A program made the position numbers and the translations under genes. A model generated the notes under the pieces. That model was given only the letters and a program-made list of their open reading frames with translations, did not search any database and was not told the DNA's origin. This document shows positions 1 to 11,006 of a stretch of DNA of 35,771 nucleotides, in pieces (the first letter of the stretch is position 1; each line of letters begins with the position of its first letter). Origin of the DNA: Pseudolabrys sp. (GTDB lineage Bacteria; Pseudomonadota; Alphaproteobacteria; Rhizobiales; Xanthobacteraceae); contig JANWKN010000046.1 of the NCBI GenBank assembly GCA_025451355.1, positions 1 to 35,771 on the forward strand. Reading direction: 5' to 3'.

Positions 1-2
1 GC

Positions 3-179
3 CTCGAGGAGCCCGCCGAATCGGTCAACGAGAGGCAACGCCGTCGGATTGCGGCTGCGGCGGAGGTTTGGTTGGCGGCAAATCCGGATGAAACGATCAG
101 AGATTGCCGATTCGATTCAATTCTGGTGACGCCAGGCAAAATTCCCCGTCACATCCCTGCCGCTTTTGAAACGGTCTGA
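3..179 (+). CDS. yraN: YraN/UPF0102 family protein, C-terminal fragment (5' end outside window)
   Basis: Frame 3 translates to LEEPAESVNERQRRRIAAAAEVWLAANPDETIRDCRFDSILVTPGKIPRHIPAAFETV*, with the UPF0102 C-terminal pattern (Q..RI..AA..WL, RFD.I.V.P...PRHI..AF); lies upstream of gshB as is common in alphaproteobacteria. Confidence 0.75.
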   Translation, partial: LEEPAESVNERQRRRIAAAAEVWLAANPDETIRDCRFDSILVTPGKIPRHIPAAFETV

Positions 180-1465
180 TCAGGCGCTTAGACGCTCGAA
201 GAATTGATCGACCTGAGCCCGGATGCGGCTGGCGACGCTGCCAAGATCATCGGCCACGGTCTTCACGGTGGTGGCGCTTGACCGCGTGTCATGCGTTGCG
301 AGACCCATCAGGTTGACCTGCTTGGCTGTCTCCACCGTGCGCTCTGCTGCAACTTCAACTCCGCGCGCAATTTCCTGCGTCGCCGCGCCTTGTTCGGTCA
401 CTGCTGCAGCAATTGCGCTGCTGATATTGCCGATTTCCCGGATCGTGTGCTCGATTCCAGTAATCGCGGTAAACGAGCGTTGGGTCGCGCGCTGCATGCC
501 AGCGATCTGCGCTCCGATTTCTTCTGTTGCACGACTGGTCTGACCGGCCAGCGCTTTCACTTGGCCGGCCACAACGGCGGATCCACGTCCGGCTTCGCCA
601 GCACGCGCCGCCTCAATCGTCGCATTCAACGCCAGCAGATTGGTCTGCTCGGCAATGTCGGTGATGAGCTTAATCACATCGCCGATGCGGCCGGCTGCCT
701 CGTCCAACTCCTTGACGGCAAGATTTGTCGATTCGACTTCGTTCACCGCTTTGTTCGCGATTGCATTGGATTGTGCGACTTGTCGGTCGATTTCGTTGAC
801 GGATGCCGACAACTCATCTAGCCGAAGCAATGTCGCGGACGTTGGCGGACGCTTCGGACGATGACTCCTCGGCACGTGCGGTCTTGGCTGAGGCATTGTC
901 GGCAGCGCTCCCGAGTTGCGTCGACGCTGCGAGCATCTCGTCGGAAATTCGTCCAAGCTCGGCAAGCGTTGCCTCTACCTCCGAAGATAAATGAGCGATT
1001 TCGTTTGAGTTGCTGACGCAGGTCTGCATCGTTGAGCACTGTCCGATTGAGCTCTACGTTTTTACGCATCGCGGTCTGAAAAATCCCGATCGACCGAGCG
1101 AGCGCACCGATTTCATCGCGACGATCGGTGAACGGAATAGTGATCGCGGCATCCCCGGCGGCAACTGCTTCGGTAACGCTTGTGATGTCCGAGATCGGCC
1201 CGGTTACGCTTGCAGCGCCATCGCGCTGGCGCTGGCTGGGATTGCGATCATTGCGCGCAGACGCGGCATCGGCCACATCGGCCGACATATATATACCGCG
1301 TTCGACATTCCAGCTGCCGGCATTGGCGGATTCGAATTCTTCCGTGAGAGCCGCATGAAAGCGCGCGTTCGACACAGCATATACCGACAGCGCCACGGTG
1401 GTCGCGGCCATCAATGCAAAGATCGCATATAGTCTGGCGGCAACCGAAAGCGTCGGTAGTTTCAC
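180..1465 (-). pseudogene. Methyl-accepting chemotaxis protein, disrupted by two frameshifts and an apparent internal deletion
   Basis: Three minus-strand ORFs (818..1465, 814..1029, 180..965) carry consecutive MCP parts: N-terminal TM + HAMP (DRRDEIGALARSIGIFQ), then [27 protein letters not shown], then the signalling hairpin ([29 protein letters not shown]). Confidence 0.85.
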
Positions 1466-1551
1466 CGGCGGCCCCCCGGCCGTGCAACAGCGCTCCCGAA
1501 GCGGCTATAGTGCGGGTAATTTGTTAACGCTTTATTCGTCTAAGGGTCGCC

Positions 1552-2496
1552 ATGAGCCTTAAAATCGCTGTCCAAATGGATCCGGTCCAGCGGATCAACA
1601 TCAAGGGCGACTCGACCTTCGCCCTGCTGCTGGAAGCGCAAAAGCGCGGTCATCAGCTTACGTACTACACGCCCGACCGGCTGGCATTGCTCAACGGTCA
1701 GGTGTTTGCGCACGTCGAATCTCTCAGCGTTCGCGACAAACCCGGCGACCATTTCACATTAGACAAGGCAAGGCGGGTCGCACTTGCCGAATTTGACGTC
1801 GTGCTGCTGCGCCAGGATCCTCCCTTTGATCTCGCCTATGTGACGACCACGCACCTGCTTGAACGCATCCACCCGAAGACCTTGGTCGTCAATGACCCTG
1901 CACACGTCCGCAACGCACCCGAGAAGGTGTTCGTCACGGAATTTGCCGATCTGATGCCACCGACACTGATCTCGCGCGACCTCGCCGAGATCAAAGCGTT
2001 TCGGGCGGAGCACGGCGACATCGTGATGAAGCCCCTCTATGGCAAAGGCGGCGAAGCGGTGTTTCGGCTCGAACGCGAGGATCTCAATTTCGGATCCCTT
2101 TACGATCTTTTCGCCAGCACCTTCCGCGAGCAATGGGTGGTTCAGAAATTTCTGCCCAACATCAAGCATGGTGACAAGCGCATCATATTGGTCGATGGCG
2201 AATACGCCGGCGCGGTGAACCGCATCCCGGCACCCGACGACCTGCGATCCAACATGGTGCGCGGTGGTGCTCCCGCCGCCACGGAATTGACAAACCGCGA
2301 AGCCGAGATCTGCAAGCGCATCGGCTCTCCTCTGCGCGAGCGCGGCTTATTGTTTGTCGGCATTGACGTAATCGACGGCTATCTCACCGAAATCAATGTC
2401 ACCTCGCCCACCGGAATTCGCGCCATCAAGAATCTCGGCGGACCTGACGTGGCGGCGTTGATCTGGGACAAGATCGAAGCCAAGCGGCGCACATGA
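1552..2496 (+). CDS. gshB: Glutathione synthase
   Basis: [34 protein letters not shown]... with ATP-grasp motifs ([46 protein letters not shown]). Confidence 0.97.
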   Translation: MSLKIAVQMDPVQRINIKGDSTFALLLEAQKRGHQLTYYTPDRLALLNGQVFAHVESLSVRDKPGDHFTLDKARRVALAEFDVVLLRQDPPFDLAYVTTTHLLERIHPKTLVVNDPAHVRNAPEKVFVTEFADLMPPTLISRDLAEIKAFRAEHGDIVMKPLYGKGGEAVFRLEREDLNFGSLYDLFASTFREQWVVQKFLPNIKHGDKRIILVDGEYAGAVNRIPAPDDLRSNMVRGGAPAATELTNREAEICKRIGSPLRERGLLFVGIDVIDGYLTEINVTSPTGIRAIKNLGGPDVAALIWDKIEAKRRT

Positions 2497-2512
2497 CTTC
2501 GCGCATCAGCTC

Positions 2513-3499
2513 ATGAGCGTTGCACTCACCATCGCGACCACCGATTACGACCACTTCCGTGATTTTCGATTGGGATTGGTACGCGCCGAAGGCATTGACG
2601 CGAACTGGCTGACGCTTGGCCATCACGAAATCTTTTCGCGCTTCACATTCAATCGCGAATGGGACGTGTCGGAGCTTTCCTTTGCCAAGTTCACGGCGCA
2701 GGTAACCCGGAAAGATTCTGACATCATCGGCTTGCCAGTTTACGCTTCACGGCTGTTCCGTTTCGCTTCGTTCTATGTAAACCGCAAAGCGGGCATCATG
2801 ACCGCAAAAGATTTGCGTGGAAAGCGCATCGGCGTTCCTGAATGGGCGCATACTGCGGCCGTCTACATGCGCGGCTGGCTGATGCACGAGGGAGGCGTCG
2901 CACTGTCCGATATCGACTGGGTGCAAGCCGGCACAAACGAGGCCGGGCGCATCGAAAAGGTTGAAGTGTCGCTGCCTAAGGGCGTACGGCTGACGAGTAT
3001 GCCGGAGAAAACACTGAGTGGAATGATCGCCTCGGGTGAACTCGACTGCGTCATTATTGCCCGGCCGCCGAATTCGTTCCGCGAAAAGCACGTGGACGTA
3101 GTGCGTCTGTTTCCCGAGTATGAGACTCTTGAGCAGCGATACTACGAGCAGACGCGTGTCTACCCGATCATGCATGTCATTGCAGTGCGCAAGGCTATTC
3201 TCGACAACCAGCCCTGGGTTGCACGCAACCTCTACAATGCATTCGAGGAATCAAGGCGTCACAGTCTCGAGCGGATCCTCGATCCCGCGGTGTCGCGCTA
3301 TCCAGTGCCTTGGCTGACGGCGTACGCGACGCGCATGCAGCAGATGTTTGGCGGCGAACTTTTTCCCTATGGCATCGAGGCAAATCGGCCGACGCTGGAA
3401 TTGTTCCTGCACTATGCATACGAGCAAGGTATTGCCCATCGACTTGCGAAGCCTGAGGAAATCTTCCCGGCTGGTATTATGGCATCGGTGAAGATCTAG
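2513..3499 (+). CDS. Type-II periplasmic-binding-fold protein, 4,5-dihydroxyphthalate decarboxylase-like
   Basis: 328-aa ORF with no evident signal peptide; pattern MSVALTIATTDYDHFRDF...IGLPVYASRLFRFASFYVNRKAGIMTAKDLRGKRIGVPEWAHTAAVYMRGWL resembles Pht5/DHP-decarboxylase-like proteins. Confidence 0.75.
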   Translation: MSVALTIATTDYDHFRDFRLGLVRAEGIDANWLTLGHHEIFSRFTFNREWDVSELSFAKFTAQVTRKDSDIIGLPVYASRLFRFASFYVNRKAGIMTAKDLRGKRIGVPEWAHTAAVYMRGWLMHEGGVALSDIDWVQAGTNEAGRIEKVEVSLPKGVRLTSMPEKTLSGMIASGELDCVIIARPPNSFREKHVDVVRLFPEYETLEQRYYEQTRVYPIMHVIAVRKAILDNQPWVARNLYNAFEESRRHSLERILDPAVSRYPVPWLTAYATRMQQMFGGELFPYGIEANRPTLELFLHYAYEQGIAHRLAKPEEIFPAGIMASVKI

Positions 3500-4474
3500 C
3501 TATTCGGTGACACGCTTCATCGCCTCAACGCGGATTTCCGTATCAGTGATTTTGCTTAGATCGATCGGAGCCTTCATGTTGCCGGCTCTCACCAACTCGT
3601 TTTGCATCCAGTTCAATTTGTCGAAAGGCAATGTGGCTTGCGGATCTATGGCTTTCTGCCGGATGGTGTCGTCGAAGGCATAGGCTGGGCGCGGGTCGCC
3701 AGGCTTGGCGTTTATCGATTGCTGTGTGAGCTTTATCGTTTCATCTCGGTGGCTGACTGCAAATTTCAGCGCGTCCATTTCGGCCGAAACAAAATTGATC
3801 GCATCGTCACGTCGTGTAGAGATTGTCTTACCCGTCATGGTCAGGCATAGCCGCACATAGTTCGGCAACGCTTCATGACCCGTAACCAGCATCTTTAGGT
3901 CCGGCGGCGCGACCGCCATGAACTCAGCGGCAACGATGCCGCCTTCGGCGACACCCGCGATCACTGACTTGAATCGCTCGAGGTCTCCGCCCAGATTTGC
4001 AAAACGGACTTCACTTGCCGGAATCTTGTGTTGCTCGAGGATGGCGTTGATCAGCAGATTTGGCAGAGAGCCGGGTGCCGCCACGGCGATCGTCTTGCCC
4101 CTGAGATCCTCGACCTTGTTGACGTTCGATTTCACCATAAGACCGTGCGGTACGCCCGGCCAATCACACCCGAGGATCTTGATATCCGCCCCGTGGGCGC
4201 CCGCAAGAATCGTCGCCCCCGGACTAGACTCAATGCTGTCGAGTTCGCCAGCCAGTAGCGCTTTGTGTACCGTGGCACCGTTTTTCAGCGGTACGATTTC
4301 GATTCTAAGATTGTGCTTGGCGCCAAAGTCACGCTGACCAACCATCAGCATAAACCCCGCGTCCCCTTTCGGCTCGATCACGCCGTGTTTCCAGGTTTTG
4401 GGGTCCTGTGCAAAGACCGGGGTCGAGAGCGCCGCCAACAGAATTGAGCACACAAAGCAGCGGTCGATCCTCAT
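3500..4474 (-). CDS. ABC-transporter substrate-binding protein (NMT1/SsuA/THI5-like) with signal peptide
   Basis: MRIDRCFVCSILLAALSTPVFAQ signal peptide; NKVEDLRGKTIAVAAPGSLPNLLINAILEQHKI and GELDSIESSPG typical of NMT1-like SBPs. Confidence 0.8.
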   Translation of the reverse strand: MRIDRCFVCSILLAALSTPVFAQDPKTWKHGVIEPKGDAGFMLMVGQRDFGAKHNLRIEIVPLKNGATVHKALLAGELDSIESSPGATILAGAHGADIKILGCDWPGVPHGLMVKSNVNKVEDLRGKTIAVAAPGSLPNLLINAILEQHKIPASEVRFANLGGDLERFKSVIAGVAEGGIVAAEFMAVAPPDLKMLVTGHEALPNYVRLCLTMTGKTISTRRDDAINFVSAEMDALKFAVSHRDETIKLTQQSINAKPGDPRPAYAFDDTIRQKAIDPQATLPFDKLNWMQNELVRAGNMKAPIDLSKITDTEIRVEAMKRVTE

Positions 4475-4665
4475 CGCGATTGCTCCGGCATCCGGTACTA
4501 CATGATCGTTGGCGAAAAGTCCGAGATCAATCAGGTCCTTGCGGGCAAATCGTGGAAGTTTTTGTTCGTGAACTGTTCTTGTGCAACCTGCCCGCTTCGG
4601 ATACTACTTTTACGAGTACCACGCGAGATCAGGTTGTATGGTTCACCGCATCGCCACAGTAGCAT

Positions 4666-5825
4666 TTGAAGGTATCGAAGCGCACGCGGTCGACGTGCAA
4701 GTCCAGGTCACCCCCTTACGCGAACGCGGCCAAGACGTCCGGCGAAACGCTATTGTCGTTGATCGAGGAAATTCTCGATTTCTCCAAGATCGAAGCCGGC
4801 AAGCTTGATCTTGAGGCCCGCCCATTCACGGTCACGACGCTGGTGGAAGAAACAGTGGAGCTTATGGCTCCGCGCGCACAAACGAAGGGGATAGAAATAG
4901 CGTCATATGTCGACGAACGTCTCCCGCTTCAGCTGATCGGCGACGTCGCGCGGTTGCGACAGGTATTGCTCAATCTTGTCAGCAACGCGATCAAGTTTAC
5001 GGAAAAGGGTGGTGTGGCGGTCATCGCCGAGCAGGGCGATGACGAAAATGAAGTTCGCTTTGAAGTGCGCGACAGCGGAATCGGTCTGAAAGACGAAGAC
5101 ATTGCCCGTATCTTTCTTGACTTCGAGCAGGCTGACGGTTCCTACCCGGAAATTCGGCGGCACAGGATTGGGGCTTGCGATCTCCAAGCGCAGCGTTGAG
5201 CGCATGGAGGGACGTATTGCGGTGACGAGCAAGCAAAACGCGGGTTCAACTTTTGCAGTTAGTGTGCCGCTACAGCAGCGCCTGACGAACAGCAGGAGAA
5301 ATTCGCACCGCCGGATCTCAGTGGTACGTCGGTGATGATCGTCGCGTCGGTGGAAATCGAGGCGTCATTGCTCGCGCGCCGTCTTGGGCGTTGGGGCGCC
5401 AGAACTTGTGCCGTGACGCAGGAGAATATCGCCTTCGCACTGCTGCCAGAGCGTGCCTGGGACACGCTCGTGGTCGACTATCCGATCGCGTCTTCGTTCA
5501 TTGCGAGCGGAGATCTCCCCAAGCTCGGTGTTCAGAAACGGATCGTGCTCATTCGTCCGACCGAGCGCCACGAGCTGCACACACTGAAGGCAGCCGGTTT
5601 CACAGGATATTTGGTTAAACCGGTGCGCGCCGCTTCACTCGCAGCGATGTAGGCGACGCGAGGACCTACATCCTTGCGCTCACCGCCAATGCACAGACCG
5701 ATGATCGCGAGGCCGTGCTGTCCGCGAGGATAGACGGCTTCCTGATCAAACCACTCGATCGCGAGCGTCTACGCGAGGCGCTCAGCGCCGCCTCGGCGCG
5801 TGCTTTCGACCCGCTTGCAGCCTGA
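4666..5825 (+). pseudogene. Hybrid sensor histidine kinase / response regulator remnant
   Basis: 4666..5199 has dimerisation helix 2 and N-box (TLLSLIEEILDFSKIEAGKLDLE, RLRQVLLNLVSNAIKFTEKG, VRDSGIGL); 5102..5335 in another frame has the G2 box ([22 protein letters not shown]); 5332..5652 is a degenerate receiver; 5664..5825 encodes a receiver C-terminus (TYILALTANAQTDDREAVLSARIDGFLIKPLDRERLREAL). No H-box found upstream. Confidence 0.85.
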
Positions 5826-5954
5826 AGCGACTTTCCCCACACTGTCATAATTCCGTGGTCGGCCCGTGGTGTAGGGGACAACGGCAAATCCATCGCTGAT
5901 TCGCCAAGTCGAAACGACGCAGGGTTTTCGCGCATTTCGTCGAAGAGGACCCAA

Positions 5955-6911
5955 ATGCCTATCGGCACCCGCGGCACTTTTCTTCCTCAACGTGGTCTGT
6001 TTGAGCGTTTTCGCCCGGCGCCCGGCGGCCTTGGCGTCCCAGGCATCATACCGTCGTTACAAGCGTATGGCGGATTACAGGCTTGGGCGGCCCGCGCACA
6101 CCGGCCTTCGCAGAGTCTCGGCCGCGTTGGCTCGCTGGAAGTCCGGCTGGCGCAGACTGCCGCCGAAGTCCGTCAGGCGCAAAAGCTGCGTTACCATGTT
6201 TTCTATGAAGAAGGCGCCGCCATCCCCAATCCTGGGCGGCTTTTCGCGCGACGAGACATCGATGGCTATGACGCGATATGCGATCATTTGCTGGTTTTCG
6301 ACCATGCCGCGCGCGACCGCAATGCGCTGAACCGCCCGGCCGTCGTCGGAACGTATCGGCTCCTGCGACAGCCACTAGCCGAAGAATACGGCGGCTTCTA
6401 CACCGCAGGAGAGTTCGACATTGGTGAGCTGCTCGCGCGCCATGCCAAACTTCAGTTTTTGGAACTAGGCCGCTCCTGCGTACTCGCACCCTATCGCAAT
6501 AAACGTACTGTCGAACTTCTTTGGCACGGCATTCACGCATACGTTTTGCAGAACCACTGTGATGTCATGTTCGGATGCGCGAGCCTCGACGGTACCGACC
6601 CCGGGCGTCTCGCATTACCCCTCTCGTTTCTGCATCACTACGCGTCGGCGCCTGAGCCATGGCGCGCTCGCGCATTGCCACAGCGTTATGTCGAAATGAA
6701 CCGGACATCGAAAGAAACGATCGATGCAAAGGATGCGCTGCGCGCCCTTCCCCCGCTAATCAAGGGGTACCTAAGGCTCGGCGCCTACATCGGCGAGGGT
6801 GCGGTGGTTGACCACGAGTTCGGCACTACCGACGTATTTATAGTTATGCCGGTATCGGCAATAAAAAAACGTTACTTCGAACATTTCGATCTCAGTCGCC
6901 GGGCAGCGTAA
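5955..6911 (+). CDS. GNAT-superfamily N-acyltransferase, OlsB-like (ornithine lipid/hemolysin-like acyltransferase)
   Basis: LEVRLAQTAAEVRQAQKLRYHVFYEEG...RRDIDGYDAICDHLLVFD...VVGTYRLLRQ...FLELGRSCVLAPYRNKRTVELLWHGIHAYV...VMFGCASLDGTDP pattern of OlsB-like proteins. Confidence 0.85.
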   Translation: MPIGTRGTFLPQRGLFERFRPAPGGLGVPGIIPSLQAYGGLQAWAARAHRPSQSLGRVGSLEVRLAQTAAEVRQAQKLRYHVFYEEGAAIPNPGRLFARRDIDGYDAICDHLLVFDHAARDRNALNRPAVVGTYRLLRQPLAEEYGGFYTAGEFDIGELLARHAKLQFLELGRSCVLAPYRNKRTVELLWHGIHAYVLQNHCDVMFGCASLDGTDPGRLALPLSFLHHYASAPEPWRARALPQRYVEMNRTSKETIDAKDALRALPPLIKGYLRLGAYIGEGAVVDHEFGTTDVFIVMPVSAIKKRYFEHFDLSRRAA

Positions 6912-7874
6912 CTACAGCCGCCTTAGCGAAACATTTTCGACCAGGTGGGTTTCATTCTTTTTCAAGATGAGGTCGGCGCGCTGGCGCGTCGGCAGAATGT
7001 TTTCGTGCAGATTGACCAAATTGATGCGCGACCAGATTGATGACGCGGTTTCGACTGCTTGTTGATCCGACAGTCCCGAATAGCGGTGAAAGTACGATTT
7101 TGGATCGCGGAACGCCGTGCCGCGCAGAGTCAAAAACCGGTCCACGTACCAAGATTTGAGCACGTCCTCATCGGCATCGAGATAAACCGAGAAATCGAAA
7201 AAATCAGAGACAAACGGAATCGCCTTGCCGTCCTTGGGCAAGCGACCAGTCTGCAGGACATTCAAACCTTCAACAATAAGAATGTCCGACCTGTCGACCT
7301 CGACTGACTGATTCGGCATGACGTCATAGATCAAATGTGAGTAGATCGGAGCGCGCGCTGGGCGGCGTCCTGCTTTCACATCGGAAAGAAAACGCAATAG
7401 CGCCGGCAAATCGTAGCTTTCAGGAAAGCCCTTCTTTTCCATCAGGCCTTCGCGTTCCAGAACCGCGTTTGGATACAAAAAACCATCAGTCGTTATCAGA
7501 TCGACCTTCGGGACATTCGGCCAGCGCGCCAGCAAGGCCTGCAGAACGCGCGCCGTCGTTGACTTGCCGGCTGCAACAGATCCCGCGACGCCGATGATAT
7601 AGGGCATTTTCGCGTCTTCGGTTCCGAGAAAGCGCTGCTGCGCGCGGAACAGCCGCTGGGTCGCTGCCACATACATCGAAAGCAGCCGCGACAAGGGCAG
7701 ATAAATCTCTTCGACCTCAGCCATATCCAGGCGATCGTGCAGCGAACGAAGCCGCGTCACCTCTTCCGAGGTTAAGGTCATGGGCGTGTCTTCGCGCAGC
7801 ATTGCCCATTGCGCGCGGGAAAAAGTGCGGTACGGCGAGAGGTTCTCTTCGGTGCGCTGTTCCATCATTGACAC
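6912..7874 (-). CDS. coaA: Pantothenate kinase (type I)
   Basis: [27 protein letters not shown]...[31 protein letters not shown]. Confidence 0.97.
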   Translation of the reverse strand: MSMMEQRTEENLSPYRTFSRAQWAMLREDTPMTLTSEEVTRLRSLHDRLDMAEVEEIYLPLSRLLSMYVAATQRLFRAQQRFLGTEDAKMPYIIGVAGSVAAGKSTTARVLQALLARWPNVPKVDLITTDGFLYPNAVLEREGLMEKKGFPESYDLPALLRFLSDVKAGRRPARAPIYSHLIYDVMPNQSVEVDRSDILIVEGLNVLQTGRLPKDGKAIPFVSDFFDFSVYLDADEDVLKSWYVDRFLTLRGTAFRDPKSYFHRYSGLSDQQAVETASSIWSRINLVNLHENILPTRQRADLILKKNETHLVENVSLRRL

Positions 7875-8197
7875 TAATCGCGCGGACGTGAGGCCTTTTC
7901 CTCATGACCACTTTGCGCCGTTCGTTTATCGAGTGCCGCTTCGACCTCGGCCAACGAGACGCCGCGTGCTTCGAGCAGTACCAGCAGATGATAAAGTAGA
8001 TCGGCCGCTTCCGCGATCAAACGCTCTCTGTCCTCCTGGACGGCAGCCAGACCTGTCTCTATCGCCTCTTCGCCCAACTTTTTGGCGCAGTGAGCGACGC
8101 CCTTGTCGATCAGCGTACGCGTATACGATTCCGCGGCGCTCGCTTTGGCGCGTTCGTGTACCCGCTTTTCCAGATCTGCCAGCGTAATCTTACTCAT
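7874..8197 (-). CDS. hisE: Phosphoribosyl-ATP pyrophosphatase
   Basis: [20 protein letters not shown]...[29 protein letters not shown]...[16 protein letters not shown]; start placed at MSKITL inside ORF 7874..8224. Confidence 0.95.
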   Translation of the reverse strand: MSKITLADLEKRVHERAKASAAESYTRTLIDKGVAHCAKKLGEEAIETGLAAVQEDRERLIAEAADLLYHLLVLLEARGVSLAEVEAALDKRTAQSGHEEKASRPRD

Positions 8198-8232
8198 GAT
8201 TGCCTCTTCGGCGCTCAATAGCACTGTTGCGG

Positions 8233-9009
8233 TCAGGGATCGAGCCGCATCGGCAGGCCCGCCTCGGCCATGTACGCCTTGGCCTCGCGCACGCTGTGCT
8301 CGCCGAAATGGAAAATAGAGGCCGCCAGCACAGCAGTAGCGTGCCCGTCTCGAATACCCTCGACGAGGTGTTCGAGCGTGCCGACCCCTCCTGAGGCAAT
8401 AACCGGGACAGTGACGGCGTCCGCGATCACCCGCGTGAGCGGGAGGTCATAGCCTTTCTTGGTGCCGTCACGGTCCATTGATGTCAGCAGAATTTCTCCA
8501 GCCCCCAACGCAACAACCTCTTTGGCATAAGCAACTGCATCGAGGCCGGTCGGATTCCGACCGCCATGAGTAAAAATCTCCCAACGATCGTTTTCGCCCA
8601 CCTTCGATACTTTCTTGGCATCGATCGCCACGACAATGCACTGGTCGCCGAACTTCTCCGCCGCCTCTTTCACGAAAGCACGCCGGCTGACCGCGGCAGT
8701 ATTGATCGAAACCTTATCGGCGCCGCATGTCAGCAGTCTGCGGATGTCTTCTACCGTGCGCACTCCGCCGCCGACGGTAAGGGGCATGAAGCAAGCTTCC
8801 GCCGTCCGCGTCACGACGTCGTAGATCGTCTCGCGCTTTTCGTGGCTGGCAGTGATATCGAGAAAGCAGAGCTCGTCGGCGCCGGCCGCGTCGTATGCGA
8901 CAGAGGCCTCGACCGGATCACCGGCGTCCCGCAGATTGACGAAATTGACGCCCTTGACCACTCGGCCGTCTTTCACGTCGAGGCACGGGATAACGCGGAC
9001 CTTGAACAT
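8233..9009 (-). CDS. hisF: Imidazole glycerol phosphate synthase subunit HisF
   Basis: [34 protein letters not shown]...[13 protein letters not shown]...[10 protein letters not shown]...[12 protein letters not shown]. Confidence 0.98.
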   Translation of the reverse strand: MFKVRVIPCLDVKDGRVVKGVNFVNLRDAGDPVEASVAYDAAGADELCFLDITASHEKRETIYDVVTRTAEACFMPLTVGGGVRTVEDIRRLLTCGADKVSINTAAVSRRAFVKEAAEKFGDQCIVVAIDAKKVSKVGENDRWEIFTHGGRNPTGLDAVAYAKEVVALGAGEILLTSMDRDGTKKGYDLPLTRVIADAVTVPVIASGGVGTLEHLVEGIRDGHATAVLAASIFHFGEHSVREAKAYMAEAGLPMRLDP

Positions 9010-9758
9010 CAGGCGGAAGCCCTTGCGGAGCGAATGAGCTTGAGCGCCTCGGCGGCGTCAAGGCGCCCATCGTAAAGCGCGCGGCCGGCAATGGCGCCCG
9101 CGAGCTTTCCCGCACGCGGCGAAAGTAATTCCTTGATGTCCTCGATGGAAGCTAGTCCTCCGGATGCAATGATGGGAATTCTGATCGCTTCAGCCAGCGC
9201 GACAGTTGCATCGAGATTGAGACCTTGCAGCATTCCGTCGCGCGCAATGTCGGTATACACGATCGCCGAAACGCCCACATCTTCGAAACGCCGCGCGATG
9301 TCGAGCACTGAAAGTTCGGATGTTTCCGCCCAACCCTCGACGGCAACTTTGCCATCGCGCGCATCCAGCCCCACCGCAATCCGCCCTGGATAATCGCGAG
9401 CAGCCTGTTTGACGAAAGGCGGGTCGCGCACGGCAGCGGTCCCGATGATAATGCGGTCAATTCCTTTCTCGAGCCAGTTCTCCACGGTTGCGGTATCGCG
9501 CACGCCGCCTCCGAGTTGCACCGGAATGCCGACGGTCTCGAGAATGCGATCAACAGCGGCCGCATTCATCGGCATTCCGGCAAAGGCGCCGTCGAGATCA
9601 ACGATATGCAGGTACTCGAAGCCTTGCTGCTCGAAAGCCCGCGCCTGCGCCGCCGGATCGCGGTGGAATATTGTCGCGCGCGCCATGTCCCCTTGCTCAA
9701 GCCGCACGGCGAGGCCTTCTTTGAGATCGATGGCCGGAAAAAGGATCACGGCGACCAC
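9009..9758 (-). CDS. hisA: ProFAR isomerase (HisA)
   Basis: [58 protein letters not shown]...VQLGGGVRD; adjoins hisF. Confidence 0.97.
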   Translation of the reverse strand: MVAVILFPAIDLKEGLAVRLEQGDMARATIFHRDPAAQARAFEQQGFEYLHIVDLDGAFAGMPMNAAAVDRILETVGIPVQLGGGVRDTATVENWLEKGIDRIIIGTAAVRDPPFVKQAARDYPGRIAVGLDARDGKVAVEGWAETSELSVLDIARRFEDVGVSAIVYTDIARDGMLQGLNLDATVALAEAIRIPIIASGGLASIEDIKELLSPRAGKLAGAIAGRALYDGRLDAAEALKLIRSARASA

Positions 9759-10399
9759 TTCAGAAAATTTGCGATCAAAGCAAGCCCCAGGCGTTGGCTC
9801 TTCTCCGGGTGGAACTGGGTGCCGACCATGTTGTCGCGAGCGACGATGGCCGTGAGCGGTCCGCCGTAGTCCGCCTGCGCGACCAGATCGTCGCGTTTAG
9901 CCGTTTTCAACTCGTATGAGTGCACGAAATAAGCGTGCAGTCCGCTAATTCCCACCGGAATGCCGGCGAGGAGCGGATGGGCTTTCAGTACATTAAGTGT
10001 GTTCCAGCCCATGTGCGGGATTTTCAAATCCGATTTCGACGGTCTGATGTGATCGACCTCCCCGGCGATCCAGCCAAGGCCCGGTGTTATTTTATATTCG
10101 CGGCCGCGGTCCGCCATCAGTTGCATCCCGACGCAGATGCCGAAGAAGGGCTTGCCCATTTTCCGCACGTTCTGCTCAAGCGCATCGACCATACCCGGAA
10201 TTTCGTCGAGTCCGCGGCGGCAATCGGCGAAGGCGCCAACGCCAGGCAGCACAATTCGGTTCGCGCGCGTGACCACGTCGGGATCGCTGGTGACGGCAAT
10301 TCGCTTCTCGTACCCGCTTTCACGCGCAGCACGTTCGAAAGCCTTCGCGGCCGAATGCAGATTACCCGAGCCATAATCGACAATAGCGACGCCGCTCAC
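9746..10399 (-). CDS. hisH: Imidazole glycerol phosphate synthase subunit HisH
   Basis: GTG start at 10399: [24 protein letters not shown]...[13 protein letters not shown]...[13 protein letters not shown]...[14 protein letters not shown]. The 407-aa ORF 9746..10969 is a 5' over-extension. Confidence 0.96.
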   Translation of the reverse strand: MSGVAIVDYGSGNLHSAAKAFERAARESGYEKRIAVTSDPDVVTRANRIVLPGVGAFADCRRGLDEIPGMVDALEQNVRKMGKPFFGICVGMQLMADRGREYKITPGLGWIAGEVDHIRPSKSDLKIPHMGWNTLNVLKAHPLLAGIPVGISGLHAYFVHSYELKTAKRDDLVAQADYGGPLTAIVARDNMVGTQFHPEKSQRLGLALIANFLKWSP

Positions 10400-10914
10400 C
10401 GTTGAGCTCCCGGCTCGGGAAACAGGCCGATGACGTCTGATGGTGACGGAGGCCCACGCCGCACCGGTGCCGACTCGGGCTCTATTGAAGTCGGCGGCTG
10501 CGGCGAAGTCACGGCCCGCCTGGTCCACTCGGAAAAGAAACGCTGTTCGGCTATCTCGGCATCCTCGCCGACGACGAACCCAAGCGTGGTCCAGCCGCGC
10601 CGCGTCAACGTCCACCGCCAGATGCTCGGCGCTTCGAACCCGATCAACAAGGCGATCAGAAGGCCAGCCAGGAATTGCGCTTTCGCCGAGGCGTGCAGGA
10701 TGGTGAGCGCGCCGCCGACGACCCCGTAGCCCACGACATAAATAACCAGGGCAAGCCAGAGGCCGTGCAAAAGCAGCCACAGCGGCGTCAGCAGAAACGC
10801 CCAAAAATGAAAACCATCGCGCACAAACACGAAGCGCTCGGGCGCACTCGTTGTTTCGCCGTGATGCGGCGGCGGCGCGTGGACTGTATAGGTGGGCATC
10901 ACGCTGGTCCTCAA
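10396..10914 (-). CDS. DUF2628 domain membrane protein
   Basis: VHAPPP...[32 protein letters not shown]...[26 protein letters not shown]; position inside the alphaproteobacterial his operon. Confidence 0.8.
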   Translation of the reverse strand: MRTSVMPTYTVHAPPPHHGETTSAPERFVFVRDGFHFWAFLLTPLWLLLHGLWLALVIYVVGYGVVGGALTILHASAKAQFLAGLLIALLIGFEAPSIWRWTLTRRGWTTLGFVVGEDAEIAEQRFFSEWTRRAVTSPQPPTSIEPESAPVRRGPPSPSDVIGLFPEPGAQR

Positions 10915-11006
10915 TCCTCATATAAGCTGACGCGCGGTCCAAAAGCAGGGCGCGCCGGCAACGATTCAATCCGGCGCAGGAGCCGTTGTTTTCAGCCGCC
11001 AGGAAA

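Noticed and set aside
8566-9075. Long plus-strand ORF (169 aa) antisense to hisF/hisA, and many similar shadow ORFs
   Set aside because: Mirrors conserved coding on the opposite strand in GC-rich DNA; no recognisable domain in the translation.
9746-10969. 407-aa ORF as a fused protein
   Set aside because: Only the C-terminal 217 aa are HisH; the upstream part is out-of-frame antecedent of the DUF2628 gene, and a GTG start at 10399 overlaps the DUF2628 stop.
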